In this document: positions 1 through 5,386 of the stretch, piece after piece
Layout: every line of letters starts with the position of its first letter
Position numbering within the stretch: the first letter of the stretch is position 1
DNA from: Candidatus Buchananbacteria bacterium RIFCSPLOWO2_02_FULL_46_11b
Lineage (GTDB): Bacteria > Patescibacteriota > Patescibacteriia > Buchananbacterales > UBA6539
Assembly: GCA_001817615.1 (NCBI GenBank)
Contig: MHIR01000047.1
Location: 1 to 15,210 of the forward strand
Reading direction: 5' to 3'
DNA length: 15,210 nucleotides
Made by a program: the position numbers and the translations under genes
Notes under the pieces: model-generated
The model's input: only the letters and a program-made list of their open reading frames with translations
What the model was told of the DNA's origin: nothing
Databases searched by the model: none

Positions 1-199
1 TTTTTAAGGAAAAAATTAGTCGAGATATACTGGGTTAAAATAAGAAATAAGGGAACAGGCATTGCGGGCAGGCCATGCCGTTTACATTTTTTACAGATAA
101 ACCCATTAAAACCGGATTAAAATGTTTATTAAATAATCCAGGGTAATGGCGAGGCAGGCGGGTTTGAAATTTGGTGCTTGGAATCTGGTGCTTCATATC
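1..199. other. Left-edge stretch without a supported gene
   Basis: No convincing gene is seen here. On the minus strand an ATG at 63 opens a frame of about 20 codons that runs off the left edge. It has no ribosome binding site, so it cannot be judged. Positions 161-202 hold a phased heptamer array, described separately, which reaches the stop codon of the neighbouring gene. Confidence 0.5.
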
Positions 200-202
200 T
201 CA
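161..202. repeat. Heptamer array at the 3' end of the small membrane protein gene
   Basis: Reading the plus strand from 161, six consecutive 7-mers are in phase: ggtttga, aatttgg, tgcttgg, aatctgg, tgcttca, tatctca. The words aat(t/c)tgg and tgctt(g/c)(g/a) alternate. The array ends on the stop codon (200-202) of the adjacent gene. It belongs to the same class as the other 7/8-mer arrays in this window, although its consensus differs. Confidence 0.6.
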
Positions 203-439
203 TTTCAATATATTCTCAATAATTACAATCCCCGCTCCAATTCCCAGTAAATCAGCCAGTAAATCCAGTAATAATTCTTTTACAGTATTCTTGCCCCGAA
301 TTTGATCAACCAGTTCTTTTACCAATCCAAGCAATAGAACTACCAAAACCGCGATTATGGCATTTTTAATCAGCCAAAAAATCAGCAGGGTCAAAATTAA
401 GGCAAGTAAAAAATGTTTGATTTTGTCTTTATATTTCAT
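200..439 (-). CDS. Small membrane protein, VanZ/YfiM (DUF2279)-like
   Basis: This is a 79-residue protein with two hydrophobic stretches (about residues 8-33 and 52-76) around a polar middle. The pattern DKIKHF near the N-terminus, then LGLVKELVDQ, then ELLLDLLADLLGI, resembles the H...KE..D...D..A(D/N)..G signature of VanZ/YfiM-type small membrane proteins. That likeness is from memory of the family and gives no definite function. I chose the ATG at 439 rather than a longer start at 457. The ATG overlaps the stop of the upstream 91-aa gene by 11 bases, suggesting translational coupling. Confidence 0.6.
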   Translation of the reverse strand: MKYKDKIKHFLLALILTLLIFWLIKNAIIAVLVVLLLGLVKELVDQIRGKNTVKELLLDLLADLLGIGAGIVIIENILK

Positions 440-704
440 CGGCGCCAAACTCCTCATCCAGCCGTTCCTTAACTCTGCCGGCGGCGTAAGCCAAATTCCC
501 TTCCCTGACTTCCGTTTTAATCATTTCATCGGTGTCAATAATTCTCGCCATTCTGGCGGCGTTTTTCCTTACCCAAACAAGCGCTTGCGCGTCGTCAAAG
601 CCGTACTCGTCGGCTAAAACCAGGCGCTGGACTTCATTGCGCAATTCAATCGGCAGGCGTTCGGTCGGTTCAAGCTCCTTTAAAATTTTTCTTTCCGGAT
701 CCAT
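429..704 (-). CDS. Conserved-looking hypothetical protein, 91 aa
   Basis: I do not recognise this family. The protein is acidic and almost entirely polar, with likely helices (LPIELRNEVQRLVLADE, AQALVWVRKNAARMARIID, LAYAAGRVKERLDEEF). It has no cysteines, no signal peptide and no membrane segment, and it is probably cytoplasmic. There is no clear Shine-Dalgarno before the ATG at 704. A TAAAAT word ends five bases upstream, so a leaderless start is possible but weakly supported. It overlaps the following membrane protein gene by 11 bases, so the two are probably co-expressed. It is separated from hydD by a 103-bp stretch of GC-rich palindromes. Confidence 0.6.
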   Translation of the reverse strand: MDPERKILKELEPTERLPIELRNEVQRLVLADEYGFDDAQALVWVRKNAARMARIIDTDEMIKTEVREGNLAYAAGRVKERLDEEFGADEI

Positions 705-740
705 AAAATATTTTAATTAATAAATCTCTATAGCTTAGCG

Positions 741-851
741 CGCCCGGACTAGCGAGCTTTAACTCGCGCCCCCTAAGTTTCGCGGACTAGCGCGATTTAT
801 CGCGCGCTTAACTTTTACCAGCGCGATTTATCGCGCGCTTAACTTTTACCA
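741..851. repeat. GC-rich short palindromes with a perfect 31-bp tandem duplication
   Basis: Positions 790-820 and 821-851 are identical 31-bp units. Each starts with the hairpin gcgcgatttatcgcgc (stems 790-796 with 799-805; 821-827 with 830-836). A diverged third hairpin (gcgag at 752-756 with ctcgc at 763-767) shares the following ggactagcg word (seen at 746-754 and 784-792). The duplication covers the 3' end of hydD. Since 31 is not a multiple of three, the two copies are read in different frames, and the hydD stop codon lies in the second-read copy. No U-run follows, so this is not a classical terminator. Confidence 0.85.
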
Positions 852-1716
852 GCCCCGTCTCCGTCTTCCCGCCCCGCCATTCCTTTTGGGCCTGATTAAT
901 CCAGTCATCTTTGACGCCGAACACTTCCAAAACCTTTTTCACTGCCGCGGCCGAATGGCCGGTTAAAAAACAATTTTTTACGAATTTATCGACATCCGGT
1001 TCTTCCAATAATCCCCGGCAGCCCCAGCAGGCCTGCTTACTCTTTAAACAGACAGCATTACACCCGCCCAAAATCACCGGACCGCAACAAATTTCGCCTT
1101 TTTGAAGCAGACATTCATAACCGCTGGCCTGGCATTCCAGACAAACCGGGTTTTGCCTGATTTGCGGCTTTTTACCGGCTAAAATTTGTAAAACAATATC
1201 CAAAAATTCCTCACCGTTAATCGGGCAGGTTGGAATGGTAAAATCAACTTTCACTATTTCAGAGATTGGCAAAATATCAAGATTGTCAATGCCTTCGGGC
1301 TCTTCGTAAACTTCACCCAGGGCCTTATAGCGGCCGACCCAGTTTTTCATCCGGTGAATTCCGCCGAAATGGGCGCAATTGCCTAAAACTATCAGCTGGC
1401 CGGAGTTTTTTCTTAGTTTCTTAAGCAATCTGACGTTATCCTTGGTCACGGCCGAGCCTTCCACAAAACAAATGTCATAAGGTCCGATTTTTTCCGGATC
1501 GTCTTTAATAAAACGCCAATGAACCAAATCAATTCTTTTTGCCAGTTCCAAAAATTTTTCACCTAAATCCAAAATCGCGAATTCGCAGCCCTCGCAGCAG
1601 GTCAGGCCGACAATCGCGACTTTTGGTTTGTTTATTTTCTTGCTTTTTTGCTCGCCACGCTTCGCTGGCGAAGCGGGTTTTCTTGTTTTCTTGTTTAATT
1701 GTTTAATTGTTTTCAT
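808..1716 (-). CDS. hydD: NiFe hydrogenase small (delta) subunit, group 3b sulfhydrogenase type
   Basis: This is the electron-relay small subunit of a cytoplasmic bidirectional NiFe hydrogenase, passing electrons between the NiFe site and the beta/gamma diaphorase subunits. Proximal-cluster cysteines are visible at C41/C44 (TCCEGCEF), C114 (LGNCAHFGG) and C164 (TCPINGEEF). Further cysteines at 192, 195, 202, 210/211, 219, 223, 230 and 233 fit two additional Fe-S clusters. There is no Tat signal, as expected for group 3. The start ATG at 1716 overlaps the DUF6390 stop as ATGA, so translation is probably coupled. The first ~30 residues are a low-complexity Lys-rich extension made by an octamer array (1683-1714) plus a palindrome (1658-1675), and the true family core begins near KVAIVGLT. 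The C-terminal ~15 residues come from a 31-bp duplication. The large subunit gene expected next to it is absent. Confidence 0.9.
   Translation of the reverse strand: MKTIKQLNKKTRKPASPAKRGEQKSKKINKPKVAIVGLTCCEGCEFAILDLGEKFLELAKRIDLVHWRFIKDDPEKIGPYDICFVEGSAVTKDNVRLLKKLRKNSGQLIVLGNCAHFGGIHRMKNWVGRYKALGEVYEEPEGIDNLDILPISEIVKVDFTIPTCPINGEEFLDIVLQILAGKKPQIRQNPVCLECQASGYECLLQKGEICCGPVILGGCNAVCLKSKQACWGCRGLLEEPDVDKFVKNCFLTGHSAAAVKKVLEVFGVKDDWINQAQKEWRGGKTETGLVKVKRAINRAGKS
1658..1675. repeat. Perfect palindrome inside the hydD N-terminal extension
   Basis: The arms cgcttcgc (1658-1665) and gcgaagcg (1668-1675) form a perfect 8-bp stem with a two-base loop. On the minus strand it encodes part of the PASPAKRGE segment, which lies outside the conserved hydrogenase core. 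It resembles the larger palindromic elements in hypC and at 13311-13370. Confidence 0.7.
1683..1714. repeat. Octamer array at the start of hydD
   Basis: Four 8-mers lie in exact phase on the plus strand: ttgttttc, ttgtttaa, ttgtttaa, ttgttttc. The array ends two bases before the end of the start codon and encodes residues 2-12 (KTIKQLNKKTR) of HydD. Confidence 0.75.
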
Positions 1717-2504
1717 ATTTTCAAATTAGCTAATGCCAGATTGTAATTCGTCCACTTATTTAAATTTTCAACCTGCTTTTGGCTTAAAACGTCGCAAACC
1801 CAACCCCAGTGAATCGCCACCCATTCGCCCGCCTTTAGTTCGCCGACAAACGCCTTATTATTGATTTCGGTCCACGCTTCCCGAATAACCGGCTCGCCTA
1901 AAATTAACTTATTTCCCGCCGCCGCCAAGGGCTGATATTCAACCAATACTTTCTTGGTGAAGCTCGGGGCAAGGTCGGTAGGTTGGTAGGTCGGTAGGTC
2001 GGTAGGTTTTATTTTGCCAACCGAAATTCGGCATTCGTCCATTGTGCGCAATGTATAGTCAACCGGATAATTGCCCGTGCGCTTGGGGATATTTAGAACA
2101 TGAAAACTATGGTGCGGCTTGGCACCGACTGGAATTTTGCCAAAAACTTTTTCACAGACGCTTAATTTCAGTTTCTTTTTAAGTTTCTGTTCATCCACCA
2201 GATAGCGGTAAAAATTATTCATGCTGACATTTTCCAACAATTCATTGCCGATCCAGTAGGCTTCAACCACCCGGTAATTGAACGGGTCGGCAATCCGGTT
2301 GGCCTCGGCAATCAGGCGCAGATAAGGAAACATGGTTTCAAATTCTTTTAACATCATTTTCAGGCCGTCGTCGCTTGTCCGGTGTGCCGCGTATTCAAAC
2401 AGCTCGGAATTACTGTCCCCGCCGCAATAGCGCAGTTTATTGGGCATAAAGGCAAAGCGCGCGGCTAATAGCGCTCCATCGGATTTTTCCGTTATAATCG
2501 GCAT
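1713..2504 (-). CDS. DUF6390 family protein, hydrogenase-linked
   Basis: The 263-residue protein carries the landmarks I associate with DUF6390: LRYCGGD near the N-terminus, FETMFPYLRLIAEANRIADP, VVEAYWIGNELL, then PHHSFHVL, then MDECRISVGK, and AIHWGWVCDVLSQKQVENL near the C-terminus. Its biochemical role is unknown to me. The conserved His/Cys/Trp motifs suggest a bound metal or cofactor, but that is inference. The stop overlaps the hydD start by four bases (ATGA), which ties it to the hydrogenase small subunit. I chose ATG 2504 over a longer GTG start at 2537, because the longer form begins inside a REP-like palindrome and lacks a ribosome binding site. An AAAGAAG word lies upstream of 2504. 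An octamer array (1973-2004) adds a PTDLPTYQPTDL insert that looks foreign to the fold. Confidence 0.8.
   Translation of the reverse strand: MPIITEKSDGALLAARFAFMPNKLRYCGGDSNSELFEYAAHRTSDDGLKMMLKEFETMFPYLRLIAEANRIADPFNYRVVEAYWIGNELLENVSMNNFYRYLVDEQKLKKKLKLSVCEKVFGKIPVGAKPHHSFHVLNIPKRTGNYPVDYTLRTMDECRISVGKIKPTDLPTYQPTDLAPSFTKKVLVEYQPLAAAGNKLILGEPVIREAWTEINNKAFVGELKAGEWVAIHWGWVCDVLSQKQVENLNKWTNYNLALANLKI
1973..2007. repeat. Octamer array inside the DUF6390 gene
   Basis: On the plus strand ggtcggta, ggttggta, ggtcggta, ggtcggta and a partial ggt follow each other without interruption. Three units equal 24 bases, so the protein shows an eight-residue repeat (PTDLPTYQ then PTDL). It sits between the conserved MDECRISVGK block and the next conserved block, probably in a surface loop. 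Confidence 0.85.
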
Positions 2505-2524
2505 AATAACAAACTTCTTTGTTT

Positions 2525-2725
2525 TGTCATTCCGCACGCGGTCGTCACTGGCAAGCTTAAGTTGACCGCGATGCGGAATCCAGGGTTAAAATCGCTAAAC
2601 CTTGAATTTTGATAAAATTTATTTAATTTCTTTTATTTAATACTAAAGCGATAATCGTTCAACCATGGATCCCGCATCTCGGCCGCTTCAAAGCTAACCA
2701 TTGGGCGGCCTCGTGCGGGATGACA
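2525..2725. repeat. Inverted pair of REP-like palindromes (BIME- or MITE-like)
   Basis: Copy A (2525-2587) read on plus and copy B (2661-2725) read on minus align over nearly their full length. They share TGTCAT, CCGCACG, an AGCTT centre, GATGCGG, ATCCA and GGTT. Each copy is itself palindromic (CCGCACG arm against GATGCGG arm). The 73-bp spacer carries tcgctaaa and its inverted partner near 2641-2652. B begins just after the GIY-YIG stop codon, and A ends just before the DUF6390 start. No target-site duplication is evident. This organisation fits REP/BIME elements moved by a RAYT (Y1) transposase in trans, which is an inference. Confidence 0.75.
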
Positions 2726-2727
2726 AA

Positions 2728-3021
2728 TCAAGAGAATTCTTCAAACAAATCGCGCCAAGTCGGATTTTCCTCCTCGATTAAATCAAGCTTCCATTTGCGC
2801 CACCATTTCTTTAATTGCTTTTCACGGTAAATCGCATCGTCAATATAATCAAATTCTTCATAATAGACAAGCTTATCAACGCCATACTTACCGGTAAAAC
2901 CAGGGATTTCTTTGCTTTTATGTTCCTCCACCCGCCGAAAAATATCATTGGTTACACCGACATATAAAGTTCCGTTTCTTTTACTGGCCAGAATATAAAC
3001 AAAATAATTTCTTCCTTCCAT
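2728..3021 (-). CDS. GIY-YIG nuclease superfamily protein (UPF0213/YhbQ-like)
   Basis: This 97-residue protein is a single GIY-YIG domain of usual size for the YhbQ/UPF0213 group. The N-terminal FVYIL and GTLYVGVTND form the two-part GIY/YIG signature (about residues 7-26), followed by the catalytic-type Arg in IFRRVEEH. YREKQLKKWWRKWKLDLI (about 65-82) contains the metal-binding Glu. The C-terminal NPTWRDLFEEF is typical of stand-alone members. The cellular role of these proteins is poorly defined; a DNA repair or processing role is usually assumed. It starts 10 bases after the EamA gene stop with no visible Shine-Dalgarno. It lies next to the REP-like pair 2525-2725 and has no evident link to hydrogenase function. 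Confidence 0.9.
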   Translation of the reverse strand: MEGRNYFVYILASKRNGTLYVGVTNDIFRRVEEHKSKEIPGFTGKYGVDKLVYYEEFDYIDDAIYREKQLKKWWRKWKLDLIEEENPTWRDLFEEFS

Positions 3022-3031
3022 GGAATTAAAA

Positions 3032-3961
3032 TTAATTTTGTTTTTCCAATAATAACTTTGAACTTTGAACTTTTAACTTTAAACTTAACAATATGACCGC
3101 CAAACCTATAAACACTAATCCCAAAATTTTATCAGCCGACAGCCCCTTATGCGTCACAAAAGCCGCGTTTAACATCGCTGTTATCGGCGAGGCCAGAACC
3201 AAGACACAGGCAACGACTGTGGCCGGCAATTTTTTCAAAGCGGCATACCAGGTCAAGACATAACCGGTTAATAAGATAGAAACCAGCGCCAGCCAGCCGA
3301 TTGAAACTGAATTAAACGCCGCCAAATTTGGCAAATCTTTGGTCACCGATAAAAAGCCGATTAAAATCAGGGCGCCGAAAAACATCCGGCCCCAGGCTAA
3401 AACCGAAGAATTAATATTGGCTAAAACTTTTTTAGCGATTATTGTTTCAACCGCCCACATGATCGTGGCGCTAAAAATCAAAGTCTCGGCCAAACTCCAG
3501 GACAAGCCGGCAAAACCTTCAAAAATCATATTGCCCGAAAGTAAAACGCCCAGAGCGATAAACTGCCATTTAGAAACTTTTTCCTTTAAGACCGGCCAGG
3601 CCAAAATCGCCACCCAGACAAATAAAGTCTTATGAATAAACGAAGCGGAAACCGCGCTGGTCAGGCTTAAACCCTTAAAAAACAGCAAAAACGGCACGCT
3701 CCCGCCGATTAAGCCGATGATCGCCAAGCTTAACCAGTCCTTTTTGTTTAATTTTTTCAGGCGCGAAAAAACCCAGGGCGTTAAAACTAACAGCGATAAA
3801 ACCAGCGCCGCCAAAACGTTTTTTAAAGTCGTGTACTGAAACGGATCAAAACCCGACGCCTTCATGCCGAATTTGTTAAAAAAATTAGCAAAGCCGGAGA
3901 TGACAGCCGTGGCCAGGACCAGCAAAATTGCTTTATTTCTAATTCCCAATTCCTGATTCAT
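3032..3961 (-). CDS. EamA/DMT-superfamily permease
   Basis: The 309-residue protein is hydrophobic throughout, with about ten predicted membrane helices arranged as two EamA-like halves (about residues 12-145 and 155-297). Recognisable features are the NFFNKFGMKA-type first-helix end, the FLLFFKGLSLTSAVSASFI stretch, and the C-terminal AALKKLPATVVACVLVLASPITAM block. The substrate is not predictable: family members export metabolites or amino acids. It starts two bases after the hypC stop, so it is probably co-transcribed with it. Both ends are shaped by heptamer arrays. ATGAATC AGGAATT GGGAATT encodes the MNQELGI start, and five aactttN-type heptamers (3054-3088) encode the hydrophilic tail. 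A shorter start near AILLVLAT has no better support. Confidence 0.85.
   Translation of the reverse strand: MNQELGIRNKAILLVLATAVISGFANFFNKFGMKASGFDPFQYTTLKNVLAALVLSLLVLTPWVFSRLKKLNKKDWLSLAIIGLIGGSVPFLLFFKGLSLTSAVSASFIHKTLFVWVAILAWPVLKEKVSKWQFIALGVLLSGNMIFEGFAGLSWSLAETLIFSATIMWAVETIIAKKVLANINSSVLAWGRMFFGALILIGFLSVTKDLPNLAAFNSVSIGWLALVSILLTGYVLTWYAALKKLPATVVACVLVLASPITAMLNAAFVTHKGLSADKILGLVFIGLAVILLSLKLKVQSSKLLLEKQN
3054..3088. repeat. Five in-phase heptamers at the EamA gene 3' end
   Basis: On the plus strand aactttg, aactttg, aactttt, aacttta, aacttaa follow in exact 7-bp phase. The array encodes the C-terminal tail after the last membrane helix. Confidence 0.85.
3934..3961. repeat. Heptamer array carrying the EamA gene start codon
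   Basis: On the plus strand tatttct, aattccc, aattcct, gattcat are in 7-bp phase. The last unit contains the start codon, read on minus as ATGAATC. Confidence 0.6.
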
Positions 3962-3962
3962 A

Positions 3963-4205
3963 TTATTTAAGATAATTATTAATTTCTTTCGCTTCTTTTT
4001 CCGTAATTTTTTGAACCGCCAGATCGGCGTTGGCTAATACCCAGTCCCCCGCCTTCGCTCGTCCCAAGCTTGCCGAAGACCGAGCTTCGGCGGGCAAGCC
4101 CGCTTCGTCCATTAGTAACAATGAGATATCAACCATCCGACCATCATCTAATTCGGCTTTATGGCCGCTTACTTTTTTTATTTTATGAGGGACGGTTAGA
4201 CACAT
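3963..4205 (-). CDS. hypC: Hydrogenase assembly chaperone HypC, with an inserted palindromic element
   Basis: HypC/HybG proteins chaperone the large-subunit precursor and shuttle the Fe(CN)2CO group with HypD during NiFe-site assembly. The N-terminal MCLTVP, with the essential Cys2, fixes the start at 4205. The OB-fold core follows (KIKKVSGHKAELDDGRMVDISLLL) and then AGDWVLANADLAVQKI. The usual short link between these strands is expanded by about 16 residues (35-50, AGLPAEARSSASLGRA) encoded by a GC-rich palindrome at 4048-4098. At 80 residues the length is still within the family range. It begins 7 bases after cbiM and is two bases from the EamA gene, so the three form one operon. Other hyp genes (A, B, D, E, F) and the large subunit are not in the window. 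Confidence 0.92.
   Translation of the reverse strand: MCLTVPHKIKKVSGHKAELDDGRMVDISLLLMDEAGLPAEARSSASLGRAKAGDWVLANADLAVQKITEKEAKEINNYLK
4048..4098. repeat. GC-rich palindromic element inserted in frame in hypC
   Basis: The arms cccgccttcgctcg (4048-4061) and cgagcttcggcggg (4081-4094) pair over 11 of 14 positions, with an internal alternative hairpin (gcttgcc with ggcaagc). The element encodes residues about 35-50 of HypC, where other HypC proteins have only a short loop. It is related in sequence to the intergenic element at 13311-13370 (shared ccgaagctcg and ggcggg words). Confidence 0.75.
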
Positions 4206-4209
4206 AGCT

Positions 4210-4244
4210 AGCTTATGACTTATAGCTGTTAGTTGTTAGAATAA
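4210..4244. repeat. Heptamer array at the cbiM 3' end
   Basis: On the plus strand agcttat, gacttat, agctgtt, agttgtt, agaataa are in 7-bp phase across the cbiM stop codon (4213-4215). The unit drifts more than in other arrays. Confidence 0.5.
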
Positions 4245-4917
4245 ACTTTATTACCACTACGGTTAACAAACCCTCAATTAAACCAATAATCGCATGCGGC
4301 CATAAAATTTCTGAAAATAACTGGCTGATAATAATTTGACGGGAAATAAACATAATCAGGCCGAAAGCCAAAGCGGAAAAAATAACCGAGAAAAACGCGG
4401 CGAAAAAAATACTGGCGTAATTCGGCAGATATTTTTTAGCCAAGATAAAAAAATAATATCCGCCGGCCGAGCCGACCACGGCCATATTGAAAATATTGGC
4501 GCCCAAAGCCAAAAGGCCGCCGTCGCCCAAAAATATCGCCTGAACCGCCAAAACGGCGGCGACTGTAAGCGCCCCCAACGCCGGACCCAAAACAATGCCG
4601 GCTAAGGCCGCGCCGATCAGATGGCCGGACACGCCGTTAATTATCGGAAAATCAAACAGCTGGACGGCGTAAACCAAAGAAAAAACCATGACCAACTTCG
4701 GGATTATTTTTTTCGCTTGCGGCCGGACTTGCAGGCGGCTTGAAATTTTTGGCGCGCTTGAACTGCCGAATTCCGTGGCCAATTGGGGCGCTAAAACTTT
4801 TATTTTTTCAAACAACCGGCTTTTTACCTGTTTAATCGCCCAAAAAGCAAAAACACCCGACATGCCGATAAAAGTCAGGCTGGCCTGATTACCGATTACG
4901 CCATCAGACAAATGCAT
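4213..4917 (-). CDS. cbiM: CbiM/NikM-type nickel or cobalt ECF transporter substrate-binding subunit
   Basis: This is the membrane S-component of an energy-coupling-factor transporter for Ni(II) or Co(II); next to hydrogenase genes, nickel is the likely ion. I start it at the ATG at 4917, giving MHLSDG, because His2 at the extreme N-terminus is a metal ligand in this family. A longer TTG start at 4929 would bury it. The other family landmark is SGHLIGAALAGIVLGPALGAL, followed by GGLLALGANIFNMAVVG. About six membrane helices are visible. A hydrophilic insert (about residues 32-70, rich in Ser/Lys/Arg) between the first two helices is longer than I expect. No CbiN, CbiQ or CbiO ATPase gene is nearby, so it acts alone or with partners elsewhere. 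The stop lies 7 bases from hypC. Confidence 0.88.
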   Translation of the reverse strand: MHLSDGVIGNQASLTFIGMSGVFAFWAIKQVKSRLFEKIKVLAPQLATEFGSSSAPKISSRLQVRPQAKKIIPKLVMVFSLVYAVQLFDFPIINGVSGHLIGAALAGIVLGPALGALTVAAVLAVQAIFLGDGGLLALGANIFNMAVVGSAGGYYFFILAKKYLPNYASIFFAAFFSVIFSALAFGLIMFISRQIIISQLFSEILWPHAIIGLIEGLLTVVVIKFILTTNSYKS

Positions 4918-4966
4918 AACAAAAAACAAGAGTTAAAAGTTAACCGTCAAATGTCAAGGATTAAAT

Positions 4967-5113
4967 TTACCCTCGGCGGCGCCAAATCATGGACACGCCG
5001 ATGCCAAGCAAAACTATGGCCAGGGCGATATCCCATTGGAAGCCGGCGATTAGGCCCAGCGCTTTTAATAAAAGCGTGGCGCCGATGACAATCAAAATGA
5101 TGCCAAAAAACAT
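4967..5113 (-). CDS. 48-residue membrane protein, LiaF/DUF5668-like
   Basis: The translated product starts MFFGIILIVIGATLLLKALG and ends ALAIVLLGIGVSMIWRRRG. Two hydrophobic segments with a short turn containing a Trp, then an Arg-rich end, match the small two-helix domain of LiaF/DUF5668-type proteins (I..ILIG..LLL..LGL......W...LI.LG). Codon use is consistent with coding: third positions are GC-rich and there are no rare-codon runs. No strong Shine-Dalgarno is visible, the upstream bases being CATACCCCT. It sits between the large hairpin 5179-5322 and cbiM, 49 bases before cbiM, so it may be the first gene of the cbiM-hypC unit. Function is unknown. Confidence 0.65.
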   Translation of the reverse strand: MFFGIILIVIGATLLLKALGLIAGFQWDIALAIVLLGIGVSMIWRRRG

Positions 5114-5178
5114 AGGGGTATGTTTAATTAGTTAATAAATTTAGACCGTTGAATAATTGTTTATAGAGGGGTTAAGAG

Positions 5179-5322
5179 GGCGTCAGAAGGCTTGAGAGGG
5201 CAAGAAGGCGAGAAGATTGAGGGGGCCGTAAGAAGAATTAGAAGGCGCTCTTGTTCTCGGCTTATCCTTTCTGCCTTATCCGCCTTCTTTGCCTTCTAAC
5301 CCTCTTAAGCCGTCTGACGCCA
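5179..5322. repeat. Long repeat-built hairpin between hydG and the small membrane protein gene
   Basis: The left arm (about 5179-5214) and right arm (about 5283-5322) are inverted copies over some 35 bp with few mismatches; both contain ggcgtcaga.ggctt.agaggg..agaaggc. The arms consist of purine-rich units of about ten bases ending in agaagg or gagggg. The 68-bp loop continues the same wording in both orientations. It may end the hydB-hydG transcript, but no U-run follows. Confidence 0.75.
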
Positions 5323-5386
5323 TCTTATCCCTTCTTGCCTAAGCTGTTTAAAACAATTAATCAACGATCTGAATTTACTTGCTATT

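Noticed and set aside
1..69. Minus-strand frame reading CKKCKRHG then an ATG at 63, resembling a zinc-ribbon protein start
   Set aside because: There is no usable start codon before the cysteines, a stop lies just upstream, there is no ribosome binding site, and the frame runs off the edge.
200..704. The overlapping 91-aa and 79-aa genes as a toxin-antitoxin pair
   Set aside because: The membrane protein resembles VanZ/YfiM-like proteins and the other has no antitoxin motif. Overlap alone is not enough.
2505..2537. Longer GTG start for the DUF6390 protein
   Set aside because: The extra residues are encoded partly by a REP-like palindrome and no Shine-Dalgarno precedes the GTG.
4336..4605. 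Open frames on both strands inside cbiM
   Set aside because: They are shadows of a gene with clear family motifs. Their sequences are low in hydrophobic pattern or rich in Trp/Arg and have no start signals.
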